Shown here: positions 17,451 to 26,361 of the stretch, piece by piece | How the letters are laid out: every line of letters starts with the position of its first letter | Numbering within the stretch: position 1 is the stretch's first letter | Assembly (NCBI RefSeq): GCF_000091305.1 | Contig: NC_013929.1 | Coordinates: forward strand, 2,232,001-2,296,000 | Source of the DNA: Streptomyces scabiei 87.22 | Lineage (GTDB): Bacteria; Actinomycetota; Actinomycetes; Streptomycetales; Streptomycetaceae | Direction of reading: 5' to 3' | Length of the DNA stretch: 64,000 nucleotides | Notes under the pieces: model-generated | The model's input: the letters and a program-made list of their open reading frames with translations, nothing else | Database searches by the model: none | What the model was told of the DNA's origin: nothing | Position numbers and translations under genes: made by a program

Positions 17451-18785
17451 ATGAGCACGATCACCGCCGAGGAACTCTCGGCCACCACGCTGCTGCGGTT
17501 CGCGACCGCCGGTTCCGTCGACGACGGCAAGTCCACCCTCGTGGGCCGCCTGCTGCACGACTCCAAGTCGGTCCTCACCGACCAGCTGGAGGCCGTGGAG
17601 CGCGTCTCGGCCAGCCGCGGCCAGGACGCCCCGGACCTCGCGCTGCTCACCGACGGCCTGCGGGCCGAGCGGGAGCAGGGCATCACCATCGACGTGGCCT
17701 ACCGCTACTTCGCCACCGCCAAGCGCCGGTTCATCCTCGCGGACACGCCGGGGCACGTGCAGTACACCCGCAACATGGTGACGGGTGCCTCCACCGCCGA
17801 GCTGACGGTGATCCTGATCGACGCCCGCAACGGTGTCGTCGAGCAGACCCGCCGGCACGCGGCCCTCGCGGCGCTGCTGCGCGTGCCGCACGTGGTGCTC
17901 GCCGTGAACAAGATGGACCTGGTCGCCTACGAGGAGCCCGTGTTCGCCGCGATCGCCGAGGAGTTCACGGCGTACGCGACCGAGCTGGGCGTCCCGGAGG
18001 TCACCGCGATCCCGATCTCGGCGCTCGCCGGTGACAACGTGGTGGAGCCGTCCTCGAACATGGACTGGTACGGCGGCCCGACCGTCCTGGAGCACCTGGA
18101 GACGGTCCCGGTCACCCACGACCTGAGCCACTGCCACGCCCGGCTGCCCGTGCAGTACGTGATCCGTCCGCAGACCTCCGAGCACCCCGACTACCGGGGG
18201 TACGCCGGTCAGATCGCCGCGGGTTCGTTCCGTGTCGGCGAGTCGGTGACGGTGCTGCCGTCGGGCCGTGCCTCGAAGATCTCCGGCATCGACCTGCTCG
18301 GCGAGCCGGTCGACGTCGCCTGGACCACCCAGTCGGTGACCGTGCTCCTCGAGGACGACATCGACATCTCGCGCGGCGACCTCATCGTGCCCAGCAAGGA
18401 CGCCCCGGCGACCACGCAGGACATCGAGGCGACCGTCTGCCACGTCGCCGACCAGCCGCTCACCGTGGGCCACCGGGTGCTGCTCAAGCACGGCACGCGC
18501 ACGGTCAAGGCGATCGTCAAGGACATCCCGTCCCGGCTGACGCTCGACGACCTGTCCCTGCACCCGCACCCGGGACAGCTCGTCGCCAACGACATCGGCC
18601 GGGTGAAGATCCGTACCGCGGAACCGCTGCCGGTGGACTCCTACGCCGACTCCCGCCGTACGGGCTCGTTCATCCTGATCGACCCCAGCGACGGCACGAC
18701 GCTGACCGCCGGCATGGTCGGCGAGTCGTTCGCCTCCCCCGAGCCCGTCAAGGACGAGGCCGAGGACGACGGGTGGGACTTCTGA
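17451..18785 (+). CDS. cysN: sulfate adenylyltransferase large subunit, GTPase
   Basis: 444 residues of the EF-Tu-like GTPase family. G1 is GSVDDGKS at 21-28, G3 is DTPGHVQY near 104 and G4 is NKMD near 154, followed by two beta-barrel domains. GTP hydrolysis drives APS formation by CysD. It lacks a fused CysC kinase domain, consistent with the separate cysC upstream. It is the last gene of the tight operon; 219 bases then separate it from the sulfonate transporter lipoprotein gene. Confidence 0.95.
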   Translation: MSTITAEELSATTLLRFATAGSVDDGKSTLVGRLLHDSKSVLTDQLEAVERVSASRGQDAPDLALLTDGLRAEREQGITIDVAYRYFATAKRRFILADTPGHVQYTRNMVTGASTAELTVILIDARNGVVEQTRRHAALAALLRVPHVVLAVNKMDLVAYEEPVFAAIAEEFTAYATELGVPEVTAIPISALAGDNVVEPSSNMDWYGGPTVLEHLETVPVTHDLSHCHARLPVQYVIRPQTSEHPDYRGYAGQIAAGSFRVGESVTVLPSGRASKISGIDLLGEPVDVAWTTQSVTVLLEDDIDISRGDLIVPSKDAPATTQDIEATVCHVADQPLTVGHRVLLKHGTRTVKAIVKDIPSRLTLDDLSLHPHPGQLVANDIGRVKIRTAEPLPVDSYADSRRTGSFILIDPSDGTTLTAGMVGESFASPEPVKDEAEDDGWDF

Positions 18786-18878
18786 CATGAGTTCCCAGGA
18801 CTTCTACGGGACGTTCGCGAAGGAGGGCGGCCGCGTGGGCAGCGGCGCCCTCGGCAGCGGACAGGGCGGGGTGGCGCG

Positions 18879-18965
18879 ATGTGTGCGCTGACGTACGCGC
18901 ACTGCCTGCGCGCCCTCACCCCCCACCGCCGTAGACGAAAACCCGACCTCCCGGCCACGACCTGA
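18879..18965 (+). CDS. possible short cysteine-containing ORF upstream of ssuA
   Basis: ATG 18879 to TGA 18963-18965 gives 28 residues beginning MCALTYAHCLRALTPHRRRR, with cysteines at 2 and 9. It ends 39 bases before the ssuA start. It could be a second cysteine leader, but it lacks the RRHVDL block of the leader at 13010 and has no ribosome site, so it may be chance. A 34-codon ORF (18787-18891) starting two bases after cysN overlaps it in another frame. Confidence 0.2.
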   Translation: MCALTYAHCLRALTPHRRRRKPDLPATT

Positions 18966-19004
18966 GAGACCGTGACCGCCGGGCCTCCGAGAGGAACACC
19001 TCCC

Positions 19005-20114
19005 GTGCCTGCTCAGCGCTCCGCCGCCTTCCGCCGCACCTTCGCGGCCCTCACCGCTCTCCCGCTGCTGGCCCTGGCCGCCTGCGGCTACGGCTCCCAG
19101 TCCACGGAGTCCACGACCGACAAGGTCGCCGCCGGTGCCAAGAAGATCGACGGTCTCGACACCGTCAACATCGGCTACTTCGGCAACCTCACCCACGCGA
19201 CCGCTCTCGTCGGCATCCAGAAGGGCTTCTTCCAGAAGGAGCTCGGCGGCACCAAGGCGAAGTACACGACCTTCAACGCCGGCCCCTCGGAGATCGAGGC
19301 CCTCAACGGCGGCTCCATCGACATCGGCTGGATCGGCCCGTCCCCGGCGATCAACGGTTACACCAAGGCCGACGGCGCCAACCTGCGCATCATCGGCGGT
19401 TCGGCGTCCGGCGGTGTGAAGCTCGTCGTCAACCCCGACAAGATCAAGTCCCTGAAGGACGTCAAGGGCAAGAAGATCGCCACCCCGCAGCTCGGCAACA
19501 CGCAGGACGTGGCGTTCCTCAACTGGATCGCGGAGCAGGGCTGGAAGGTCGACGCGAACACCGGCAAGGGCGATGTGTCGGTGGTCCGCACGGAGAACTC
19601 CGTCACCCCGGACGCCTACAAGTCCGGTGCCATCGACGGTGCCTGGGTGCCGGAGCCGACCGCGTCCAAGCTGGTCGCCGAGGGCGCGAAGGTGCTGCTG
19701 GACGAGGCCGACCTGTGGCCGGACAAGAAGTTCGTGATCACGAACATCATCGTGCGCCAGGAGTTCCTGAAGGAGCACCCGGACGTGGTGGAGGCCGTGC
19801 TGCGCGGCTCGGTCAAGACCAACGCGTTCATCGGCTCGAACGCGGACGAGGCGAAGGCCGCGGCGAACGCCCAGCTCAAGGCCGACTCGGGCAAGGAGCT
19901 GCCGGCGGACGTGCTCGACCCGGCGTGGAAGTCCATCCAGTTCATCAACGACCCGCTGGCGTCCACCCTGCAGACCGAGGCCGACCACGCGGTCAAGGCC
20001 GGTCTGCTGGAGAACCCGAAGCTGGACGGGATCTACGACCTGAAGCTGCTCAACAAGGTCCTCAAGGCCGAGGGCGACGACGAGGTCAGCGACGCCGGTC
20101 TCGGCGTCAAGTAA
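19005..20114 (+). CDS. ssuA: sulfonate ABC transporter substrate-binding lipoprotein
   Basis: 369 residues; GTG 19005 is chosen over GTG 18972 because GAGAGG precedes it and the lipoprotein signal then begins correctly. The signal peptide ends in a lipobox LAAC with Cys27. The mature part is a SsuA/NrtA-like periplasmic-binding fold (INIGYF-like first strand NIGYFGNLTHATALVG, then GSIDIGWIGPSPAINGY). It would deliver alkanesulfonates, or possibly sulfate esters or taurine, to the SsuBC pair downstream. The position right after the sulfate operon supports a sulfur substrate. Confidence 0.88.
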   Translation: MPAQRSAAFRRTFAALTALPLLALAACGYGSQSTESTTDKVAAGAKKIDGLDTVNIGYFGNLTHATALVGIQKGFFQKELGGTKAKYTTFNAGPSEIEALNGGSIDIGWIGPSPAINGYTKADGANLRIIGGSASGGVKLVVNPDKIKSLKDVKGKKIATPQLGNTQDVAFLNWIAEQGWKVDANTGKGDVSVVRTENSVTPDAYKSGAIDGAWVPEPTASKLVAEGAKVLLDEADLWPDKKFVITNIIVRQEFLKEHPDVVEAVLRGSVKTNAFIGSNADEAKAAANAQLKADSGKELPADVLDPAWKSIQFINDPLASTLQTEADHAVKAGLLENPKLDGIYDLKLLNKVLKAEGDDEVSDAGLGVK

Positions 20115-20150
20115 CCGCGAAGTCCGATGAGTTCCCAGGAGGTGACGACC

Positions 20151-20939
20151 ATGGCCACCGCACTCGCCAAGGCCGCCGACGGCGTCCAGGCGGCCGAGCA
20201 CGCCGCCCGTATCGAGCACGTATCGAAGTCCTTCTCCGGACCGGCCGGGCAGCAGCTCGTGCTGGACGACATCACGCTCGATGTCGCCCCCGGCGAGTTC
20301 GTCACCCTCCTGGGGGCCTCGGGCTGCGGCAAGTCGACGCTGCTCAACCTGGTCGCGGGTCTCGACGCCCCGACCGCGGGCAGCATCACGACCGACGGGC
20401 GTCCGGCCCTGATGTTCCAGGAGCACGCCCTGTTCCCGTGGCTCACCGCGGGCAAGAACATCGAACTCGCCCTGAAACTGCGGGGAGTTCCGAAGAACGA
20501 ACGGCGCGAGCGGACCGAGGACCTGCTCGGTCTGGTCCGGCTGAAGGGCGCGTACGGCAAGCGGGTGCACGAGCTGTCCGGCGGTATGCGCCAGCGCGTG
20601 GCCCTCGCCCGCGCCCTGGCGCAGGAGAGCAAGCTGCTGCTGATGGACGAGCCGTTCGCCGCGCTCGACGCCATCACCCGGGACGTGCTGCACGACGAAC
20701 TGACGCGGATCTGGAGCGAGACACAGGTGTCGGTGCTGTTCGTGACGCACAACGTGCGCGAGGCGGTGCGGCTGGCCGAGCGGGTCGTCCTGCTGTCCTC
20801 GCGCCCCGGCCGGGTGGCCCGCGAGTGGACCGTGGGCATCCCGCAGCCGCGCCGTATCGAGGACACCGCCGTGGCGGAGCTGTCCGTCGAGATCACCGAA
20901 GAACTGCGTAGGGAGATCCGCCGCCATGGCCAGCACTGA
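20151..20939 (+). CDS. ssuB: sulfonate ABC transporter ATP-binding protein
   Basis: 262 residues from ATG 20151, which has GGAGGTG seven bases upstream; an in-frame ATG at 20127 is less well placed. Walker A is GASGCGKST at about 55-63, the ABC signature is LSGGMRQRVALARA, and Walker B is LLLMDEPFAALD. The closest family is the nitrate/sulfonate/taurine importer ATPases. It overlaps ssuC by 14 bases. Confidence 0.9.
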   Translation: MATALAKAADGVQAAEHAARIEHVSKSFSGPAGQQLVLDDITLDVAPGEFVTLLGASGCGKSTLLNLVAGLDAPTAGSITTDGRPALMFQEHALFPWLTAGKNIELALKLRGVPKNERRERTEDLLGLVRLKGAYGKRVHELSGGMRQRVALARALAQESKLLLMDEPFAALDAITRDVLHDELTRIWSETQVSVLFVTHNVREAVRLAERVVLLSSRPGRVAREWTVGIPQPRRIEDTAVAELSVEITEELRREIRRHGQH

Positions 20940-21828
20940 GACCAAGAGCGGCCCCGGACGCGCCGACGACGCGGACGATCTCGCCGGGCTGGAGGCGGGC
21001 CTCGACGCGCTGGACTCGGTGCAGACCGGGCGCCCGCCGCTGCGCCAGGTGCTCGTCCGGAAGGTGCTGCCCCCGGTCATCGCGGTCGCCCTGGTACTGG
21101 CGGTCTGGCAGCTCCTCGTGCTGGCGGAGGTCGCGCCGGCCTACAAGCTGCCCGCGCCCTCCGCCGTATGGGACGAGGTGCGGCAGGCCTGGTTGCAGGG
21201 GACCCTCCTGGACTCCATCTGGACCAGCGTCTCGCGCGGTCTGCTCGGCTTCCTGGCCGCGCTGGCGATCGGCACCCCGCTGGGGCTGCTGGTGGCCCGG
21301 GTCCGGGTCGTCCGCGCGGCGATCGGCCCGATCCTGTCCGGTCTGCAGTCGCTGCCGTCGGTGGCGTGGGTACCGGCCGCGGTGGTCTGGCTGGGGCTGG
21401 AGCCGTCGGTGATGTACACGGTGATCCTGCTCGGCGCGGTCCCGTCGATCGCCAACGGTCTGGTGTCCGGCATCGACCAGGTGCCGCCGCTGTTCCTGCG
21501 GGCCGGCCGCACCCTGGGCGCGACCGGGCTGAAGGGCACCTGGCACATCGTGATGCCGGCGGCGCTGCCCGGCTACGTGGCCGGTCTGAAGCAGGGCTGG
21601 GCGTTCTCCTGGCGCTCGCTGATGGCCGCCGAGATCATCGCCAAGGCACCCGACATCGGCTCGGGCCTCGGGCAGATGCTGGAGGCGGGCCGCACCAACA
21701 GCAGCATGCCGCAGGTGTTCCTCGCGATCTTCCTGATCCTGATCGTCGGTATCGCCATCGACCTGCTGCTGTTCAGCCCGCTGGAGCGGTGGGTGCTGCG
21801 CAGCCGCGGCCTGCTGGTGAAGAGCTAG
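20926..21828 (+). CDS. ssuC: sulfonate ABC transporter permease
   Basis: 300 residues; ATG 20926 lies inside the end of ssuB. After an acidic, helix-poor 45-residue N-terminus there are about six membrane helices, with the EAA-type cytoplasmic loop around RAGRTLGATGLKGTWHIVMP that contacts the ATPase. It forms the membrane channel of the importer together with SsuA and SsuB. Confidence 0.9.
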   Translation: MASTETKSGPGRADDADDLAGLEAGLDALDSVQTGRPPLRQVLVRKVLPPVIAVALVLAVWQLLVLAEVAPAYKLPAPSAVWDEVRQAWLQGTLLDSIWTSVSRGLLGFLAALAIGTPLGLLVARVRVVRAAIGPILSGLQSLPSVAWVPAAVVWLGLEPSVMYTVILLGAVPSIANGLVSGIDQVPPLFLRAGRTLGATGLKGTWHIVMPAALPGYVAGLKQGWAFSWRSLMAAEIIAKAPDIGSGLGQMLEAGRTNSSMPQVFLAIFLILIVGIAIDLLLFSPLERWVLRSRGLLVKS

Positions 21829-21833
21829 TCCCC

Positions 21834-22577
21834 ATGGCCGAGCATCCGGTTCTCCTCGTCGTCGCCCACGGCAGCCGCGACCCGCGGCACGCCGCGACCG
21901 TGCACGCCCTCGTCCGGCGGGTGCGGGCGCTGCGCCCCGGGCTGCGCGTGGAGACCGGTTTCCTCGACTTCGACACCCCCTCGGTCCCGGCGGTGCTGGA
22001 GTCGCTGGCGGCCCAGGGCGTCCGGGACGTGGTGGCCCTGCCCCTGCTCCTGACCCGCGCCTTCCACGCCAAGGCGGACATCCCGGCGGTCCTGCGGGAG
22101 GCACCCGCCTCCCTGCGCGTCCGCCGGGCAGGGGTGCTCGGTCCCTCGCCCCTGCTGCTGTCGGCGCTCGAACGCCGGCTCTACGAGGCGGGGCTCAGCC
22201 CCGCCGACAAGTCCTCGACCGGGGTCGTGCTGGCCTCGGCGGGGTCCTCAGACCCGGAGGCGATCGCGGTGATCGCCGACATCGCGCGGGAGTGGTGGCA
22301 CACCGGTTGGTGCGCCGTGCGGCCCGCGTTCGCCTCCGCGTCCCTGCCCCGCACCGAGGACGCCGTCCGCGAACTGCGGGCCCTCGGCTGCGAACGGGTG
22401 GCCGTGGCGCCGTACGTCATCGCCCCCGGACGACTGCCGGACCGGATCGCGGCCGGCGCGGCCGGGGCGGGCGCGGACGTCCTGGCCGAGGTGCTCGGCC
22501 CCTCCCCCGAGCTGGCCGCGCTGCTGCTGCGCCGCTACACCGCCGCCCTCGGGCAGCGGCAGCTCGCCGCGGCCTGA
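21834..22577 (+). CDS. sirohydrochlorin chelatase (CbiX/SirB-like)
   Basis: 247 residues starting five bases after ssuC. It belongs to the class II chelatase family: the first metal-binding histidine is H12 in VVAHGSRDP, and TRAFHAKADIP contains the next. Two homologous halves (VALPLLLTRAFH and VAVAPYVIAPGRL) show the doubled form. It inserts iron (or cobalt) into sirohydrochlorin, and iron insertion gives the siroheme needed by the sulfite reductase of this operon. That link explains its position. Confidence 0.88.
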   Translation: MAEHPVLLVVAHGSRDPRHAATVHALVRRVRALRPGLRVETGFLDFDTPSVPAVLESLAAQGVRDVVALPLLLTRAFHAKADIPAVLREAPASLRVRRAGVLGPSPLLLSALERRLYEAGLSPADKSSTGVVLASAGSSDPEAIAVIADIAREWWHTGWCAVRPAFASASLPRTEDAVRELRALGCERVAVAPYVIAPGRLPDRIAAGAAGAGADVLAEVLGPSPELAALLLRRYTAALGQRQLAAA

Positions 22578-22597
22578 GTCCGTCCCGCCCGGCGTCG

Positions 22598-23182
22598 TCA
22601 GACGCCCCGTGCGGGGTTCCTGCCGCTCGACGCCAGCGCCCTGTCGAACACCGGTGCGTCGGCCGGTACCGGGACCGGATCGGCGAAGCCGTCGTAGCGG
22701 CGGTAGAGATCGCCGTGGGTCTCCACGACGCCGAGGACGAAACGGGCGGCGTCGTCCGGGACCCGGAAGGACTGGCCGGTGGCGGTCGCCACGTCCCAGC
22801 CGTGGACGGCCATCTCCTTGATGATCATGCCGGCGAGGTCTGCGGCGGGCAGCGGGCCCATGCCGAGGTCGACGTCGCCCTCCCACACCGCCGGGTCGGC
22901 CCAGGCCGTGACCGCGCGGTCCAGCCGGGCCGCGTAGGCGTCGGCCCAGTCTGGTGCGGCGGTGAAGTCGCGCTGTGTCAGTTCCTCGGGCAGTGGCTTG
23001 CGCAGGGCGCGGTGTTCGAGTCCGTGCGAGGTGTAGAGGACCCAGTGGTTGACCAGGGCGCGGACGTCCCAGTCGCCGCAGTGGGTGGGACGGGCGAGCT
23101 GGTCCGCCGTGACACCCCGGGCGACCCGGGCCGCCTCGGTGGCGCATTCGACCATGTACGGATAGGCGTCGTGCTGGTTCAT
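22598..23182 (-). CDS. TIGR03086/mycothiol maleylpyruvate isomerase-like metal-binding protein
   Basis: 194 residues of the DinB-like four-helix family (MDMPI N-terminal type). The N-terminal half has CGDWDVRALVNHWVLY, where His contributes to a metal site, and the later EMAVHGWDVATATGQ supplies the second histidine. In this family some members use mycothiol; the substrate here is unknown. The start at 23182 is favoured because TAGCGT lies seven bases upstream with no ribosome site, which suggests a leaderless mRNA; ATG 23188 is the alternative. It converges with the chelatase gene. Confidence 0.75.
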   Translation of the reverse strand: MNQHDAYPYMVECATEAARVARGVTADQLARPTHCGDWDVRALVNHWVLYTSHGLEHRALRKPLPEELTQRDFTAAPDWADAYAARLDRAVTAWADPAVWEGDVDLGMGPLPAADLAGMIIKEMAVHGWDVATATGQSFRVPDDAARFVLGVVETHGDLYRRYDGFADPVPVPADAPVFDRALASSGRNPARGV

Positions 23183-23233
23183 ACGCATCACGCTAGGGAC
23201 GGCGCGCCCGGTCCTCTTGAACAAACGCGACAG

Positions 23234-23782
23234 TCAGCCCGCCGCGGTCAGCTCCGCCAGTTTCGCCACCGTGTTCCAGTTGCGGGTGGTGGCGATCAGG
23301 CCCTTCTGGAAGCGGGGCTTGGCCAGGGTCTCCGCAAGCTTGGAGCGGCCGAGGCCCTCGGGGGTGTGGAGGTAGAGCGCGCGGTCGCCGAGCCTGAACT
23401 CCTCGGGAAGGAAGTCCTGGGGGTCGACTTCCTCGAAGCGGGTCGCCTCCACGGTCTCCGAGAAGTACGTGACGTGCAGCTGCCTGCCCTCCAGTTCCGC
23501 GGCCGGGAACGGGCACGCCGTACGGACGGCCTCCAGGTAGGCGTGGTCGCGCACCAGGACGTCGACGGTGAAACCGAAGTGCCCGGCGAGGGCGGTCGTC
23601 AGCTCGGCGGCGAGGGAGTCCTCGTCGCCGTGGTCACTGGTGAAGACCGCGTTGCCGCTCTGGAGGTAGGTGGCCACGCCGGTGTGGCCGAGGCCGGTCA
23701 GCAGGGTGCGGAGGTCGGCCATGGGGACCTTCTTGTTCCCGCCCACGTTGATCCCGCGCAGGAGCGCCGCGTACGTCGTCAT
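23234..23782 (-). CDS. DUF1697 family protein
   Basis: 182 residues with the family opening TYAALLRGINVGGNKKVPMA and the block YLQSGNAVF, then GHFGFTVDVLVR. The function of DUF1697 is unknown. TATCGT ends six bases before ATG 23782 and there is no Shine-Dalgarno sequence, so a leaderless transcript is likely. It lies upstream of the TIGR03086 gene in the same direction with 51 bases between. Confidence 0.85.
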   Translation of the reverse strand: MTTYAALLRGINVGGNKKVPMADLRTLLTGLGHTGVATYLQSGNAVFTSDHGDEDSLAAELTTALAGHFGFTVDVLVRDHAYLEAVRTACPFPAAELEGRQLHVTYFSETVEATRFEEVDPQDFLPEEFRLGDRALYLHTPEGLGRSKLAETLAKPRFQKGLIATTRNWNTVAKLAELTAAG

Positions 23783-23952
23783 GGAGCCACGATAGGCAGG
23801 TCGGGGCCGGTGCACCCTGAGGGGCGGCCCCGAGGGGCCGGGATAGGTGTAGGGGGCCACTGTCCTCCCTGGTGGGGAGAGGGTGGGGTCCGAGGGGAGG
23901 ACTCGTAGGCGTCGGCGGTCACCGGGCAGCACGATGAGATGCGCTTATCCGG

Positions 23953-23975
23953 CCCATACCTTCGAAACGAAAGGT
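23953..23975. promoter_or_regulatory. imperfect inverted repeat before the MMPL gene
   Basis: ACCTT and AAGGT arms flank CGAAACGA about 50 bases before the exporter ATG. TetR-type regulators often bind such sites before MMPL genes, but no regulator gene is adjacent. Confidence 0.25.
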
Positions 23976-24018
23976 GGCGGCAGGGGGCCGCCATCGTCAC
24001 CGAGGGGGCTGGCCCGTC

Positions 24019-26283
24019 ATGGGGAACGGAGACGTACGGGTGCGGGGGATCGCCGCCCGCGCCGGCGGCTGGAGCGCCCGGCACCGATGGGCGGCCGTCG
24101 GGATCTGGGTGCTGTTCGTGGTGCTGACGATGGGGATCGGCTCGGCGATGGGCTCGGTCGAGGTCAAGGACAGCGACCAGCTCAAGGGGGAGACCAGCGC
24201 GGCGGCCCACATCGTCGAGAAGGCGGGGATCGAGGAGCCGGCCGGGGAGAGCGTCCTGGTCCAGGCGAAGGACGACGGCACCAGGGCCACGGACGCGGCG
24301 TTCCGGGCCGCCGTGGACGACGTGATGGAGGCCGTCGGGCGCACCGGCAGGGTCGGCGACGTGACCTCGCCGTACGACACGGGGACGATCTCGGAGGACG
24401 GCCGCAGCGCGCTGGTGCAGTTCGACGTGCGCGGTGCGTCGGACACCGCCGGTGAGCGGATCGAGCCGGTGCTGAAGGCCGTCGAGGGCGTCCAGAAGGA
24501 GCACGGGACGCTGCGGATCGAGGAGATCGGCGGCGCCTCGATGATGAAGACGTTCGACGACGCCTTCGGGGACGACTTCCAGAAGGCCGAGTACTCGGCC
24601 GTGCCCGTGGCGCTCGGCATCCTGCTGATCGCGTTCGGCGCCGTCGTCGCGGCCCTGCTGCCGGTGGCACTGGCCGTCACCGCGATCATGGCGACCATGG
24701 GTCTGATGGCCATCGTCAGCCATGTGATCCCGATGAGCGACACCGCCAACTCCGTGATGCTGCTGGTGGGTCTGGCCGTCGGCGTCGACTACTGCCTGTT
24801 CTATCTGCGCCGTGAGCGCGAGGAGCGTGCGGCGGGCCGGGACGCGCAGACCGCGCTGCGGGTGGCGGCCGCGACCAGTGGCCGCGCGATCATCGTCTCC
24901 GGTGTCACGGTGTGTGTGGCGATGGCGGGCATGCTGTTCACCGGGCTCGCCGAGTTCGAGGCGATGGGCCTGGCGTCCCTGATGGTCGTCGCCGTGGCGA
25001 TGGTCGGTTCGGTCACCGTGCTGCCGGCGCTGCTGTCGCTGCTGGGCGGGCGGGTCGAGAAGGGCCGCATCCCGTTCCTGCACCCGGAGAAGCGGCGGAA
25101 GAACGGCCGCTCCGGTGCCGGTGCGGAGAGCCGCTTCTGGAACGCCGTGCTGCGGGTCGTCCTCGCCAGGCCCGCGCTGTCGCTGGTGGTCGCGGCCGGT
25201 GCGCTGCTCGCCGTGGCCGCGCCCGCGGTCGGGATGAAGACGCAGAACCTCACACTGGACCAGGAGTTCGGCGACTCGCTGCCGATCGTGCAGACCTACA
25301 ACCGGGTGAACGAGGCCTTCCCGGGCGGCTCGGAGCCGGCCGAGGTGGTCGTGAAGGCGAAGGACATCAACGCCCCCGAGGTGCGGGCCGCGCTGGCCGA
25401 CTTCAAGAAGGAGGCCGTGGCCTCGGGCGCCTCCCGCGGTCCGGTGGAGATCAAGGTCCACGACGCGCAGAACGTGGCGTTCGTGTACGTGCCGCTGGTG
25501 GGCGGCTCCGACCAGGACCGGGCGGGTGCGAGCCTGGACCGGCTGCGCGACGAGGTACGGCCCGCCACACTGGGCGAGGTCGACGGGGTGGAGGCGCCGA
25601 TCACCGGGCAGGTCGCGGGCAACAAGGACTTCAACGACCAGCTGACCGGAGCGGTCGTCCCGGTCTTCGCCTTCGTGGTGGTCTTCGCCTTCCTGCTGAT
25701 GCTGCTGTCGTTCCGCTCGCTGACGATCGCGGTCACCTCGATCGTGCTGAACCTGCTGTCGGTGGGCGCCGCGTACGGCATCCTCGTCGCGGTCTTCCAG
25801 CACGGCTGGGGTGCCTCGCTCGTGGGCGCGGAGGGCGTCGGCGCCATCATCACCTGGCTGCCGCTGTTCCTCTTCGTGATCCTGTTCGGGCTGTCGATGG
25901 ACTACCACGTGTTCGTGGTCTCGCGGATCCGTGAGGCCCGGCTGCGGGGCCGTACGACGAAGGAGGCGATCCGGTACGGGGTGGTCACCACGGCGGGGGT
26001 CGTGACCAGTGCCGCCGTCATCATGGTCGCCGTGTTCGCGATCTTCGGGACGCTGTCCATGCAGTCGATGAAGCAGATGGGCGTGGGCCTGGCCGCCGCC
26101 GTGCTCATCGACGCGACGATCATCCGGGGTGTGCTGCTCCCGGCGGTGATGGCCCTGCTGGGCGAGCGCAACTGGTACCTGCCGACGTGGCTGAACCGGC
26201 TGCCGGACCTCACCCACGACGAGTCGCCGGAGCCGGGCCCGGAGCCCGTGCCGGCCGGCCGGGACACGCGGGTACGGGTCTGA
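24019..26283 (+). CDS. MMPL-family (RND) membrane transporter
   Basis: 754 residues. ATG 24019 has GAGGGGG ten bases upstream. The architecture is one helix (about 22-42), an extracellular domain, a five-helix block, another single helix near residue 390, a second extracellular domain and a final five-helix block. The proton-relay type motifs are VGVDYCLFYLRR in the first block and FGLSMDYHVFVVSRIRE in the second. MMPL proteins export lipids, polyketides or other hydrophobic molecules with the proton gradient. No biosynthetic gene is adjacent, so the cargo is unknown. Confidence 0.9.
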   Translation: MGNGDVRVRGIAARAGGWSARHRWAAVGIWVLFVVLTMGIGSAMGSVEVKDSDQLKGETSAAAHIVEKAGIEEPAGESVLVQAKDDGTRATDAAFRAAVDDVMEAVGRTGRVGDVTSPYDTGTISEDGRSALVQFDVRGASDTAGERIEPVLKAVEGVQKEHGTLRIEEIGGASMMKTFDDAFGDDFQKAEYSAVPVALGILLIAFGAVVAALLPVALAVTAIMATMGLMAIVSHVIPMSDTANSVMLLVGLAVGVDYCLFYLRREREERAAGRDAQTALRVAAATSGRAIIVSGVTVCVAMAGMLFTGLAEFEAMGLASLMVVAVAMVGSVTVLPALLSLLGGRVEKGRIPFLHPEKRRKNGRSGAGAESRFWNAVLRVVLARPALSLVVAAGALLAVAAPAVGMKTQNLTLDQEFGDSLPIVQTYNRVNEAFPGGSEPAEVVVKAKDINAPEVRAALADFKKEAVASGASRGPVEIKVHDAQNVAFVYVPLVGGSDQDRAGASLDRLRDEVRPATLGEVDGVEAPITGQVAGNKDFNDQLTGAVVPVFAFVVVFAFLLMLLSFRSLTIAVTSIVLNLLSVGAAYGILVAVFQHGWGASLVGAEGVGAIITWLPLFLFVILFGLSMDYHVFVVSRIREARLRGRTTKEAIRYGVVTTAGVVTSAAVIMVAVFAIFGTLSMQSMKQMGVGLAAAVLIDATIIRGVLLPAVMALLGERNWYLPTWLNRLPDLTHDESPEPGPEPVPAGRDTRVRV

Positions 26284-26302
26284 CCGGATCTCCGGATCTC
26301 CG

Positions 26303-26354
26303 GACGCGCCTGTGGGCCGGGGGGTGTCACCGCCCCCCGGCCCACAGGCGCGTC
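26303..26354. terminator. bidirectional hairpin terminator
   Basis: A perfect 22-base-pair stem (26303-26324 with 26333-26354) with an eight-base loop sits between the convergent MMPL and CDP-alcohol phosphotransferase genes, ending eight bases before the latter's stop. Confidence 0.93.
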
Positions 26355-26361
26355 CGCCGGC

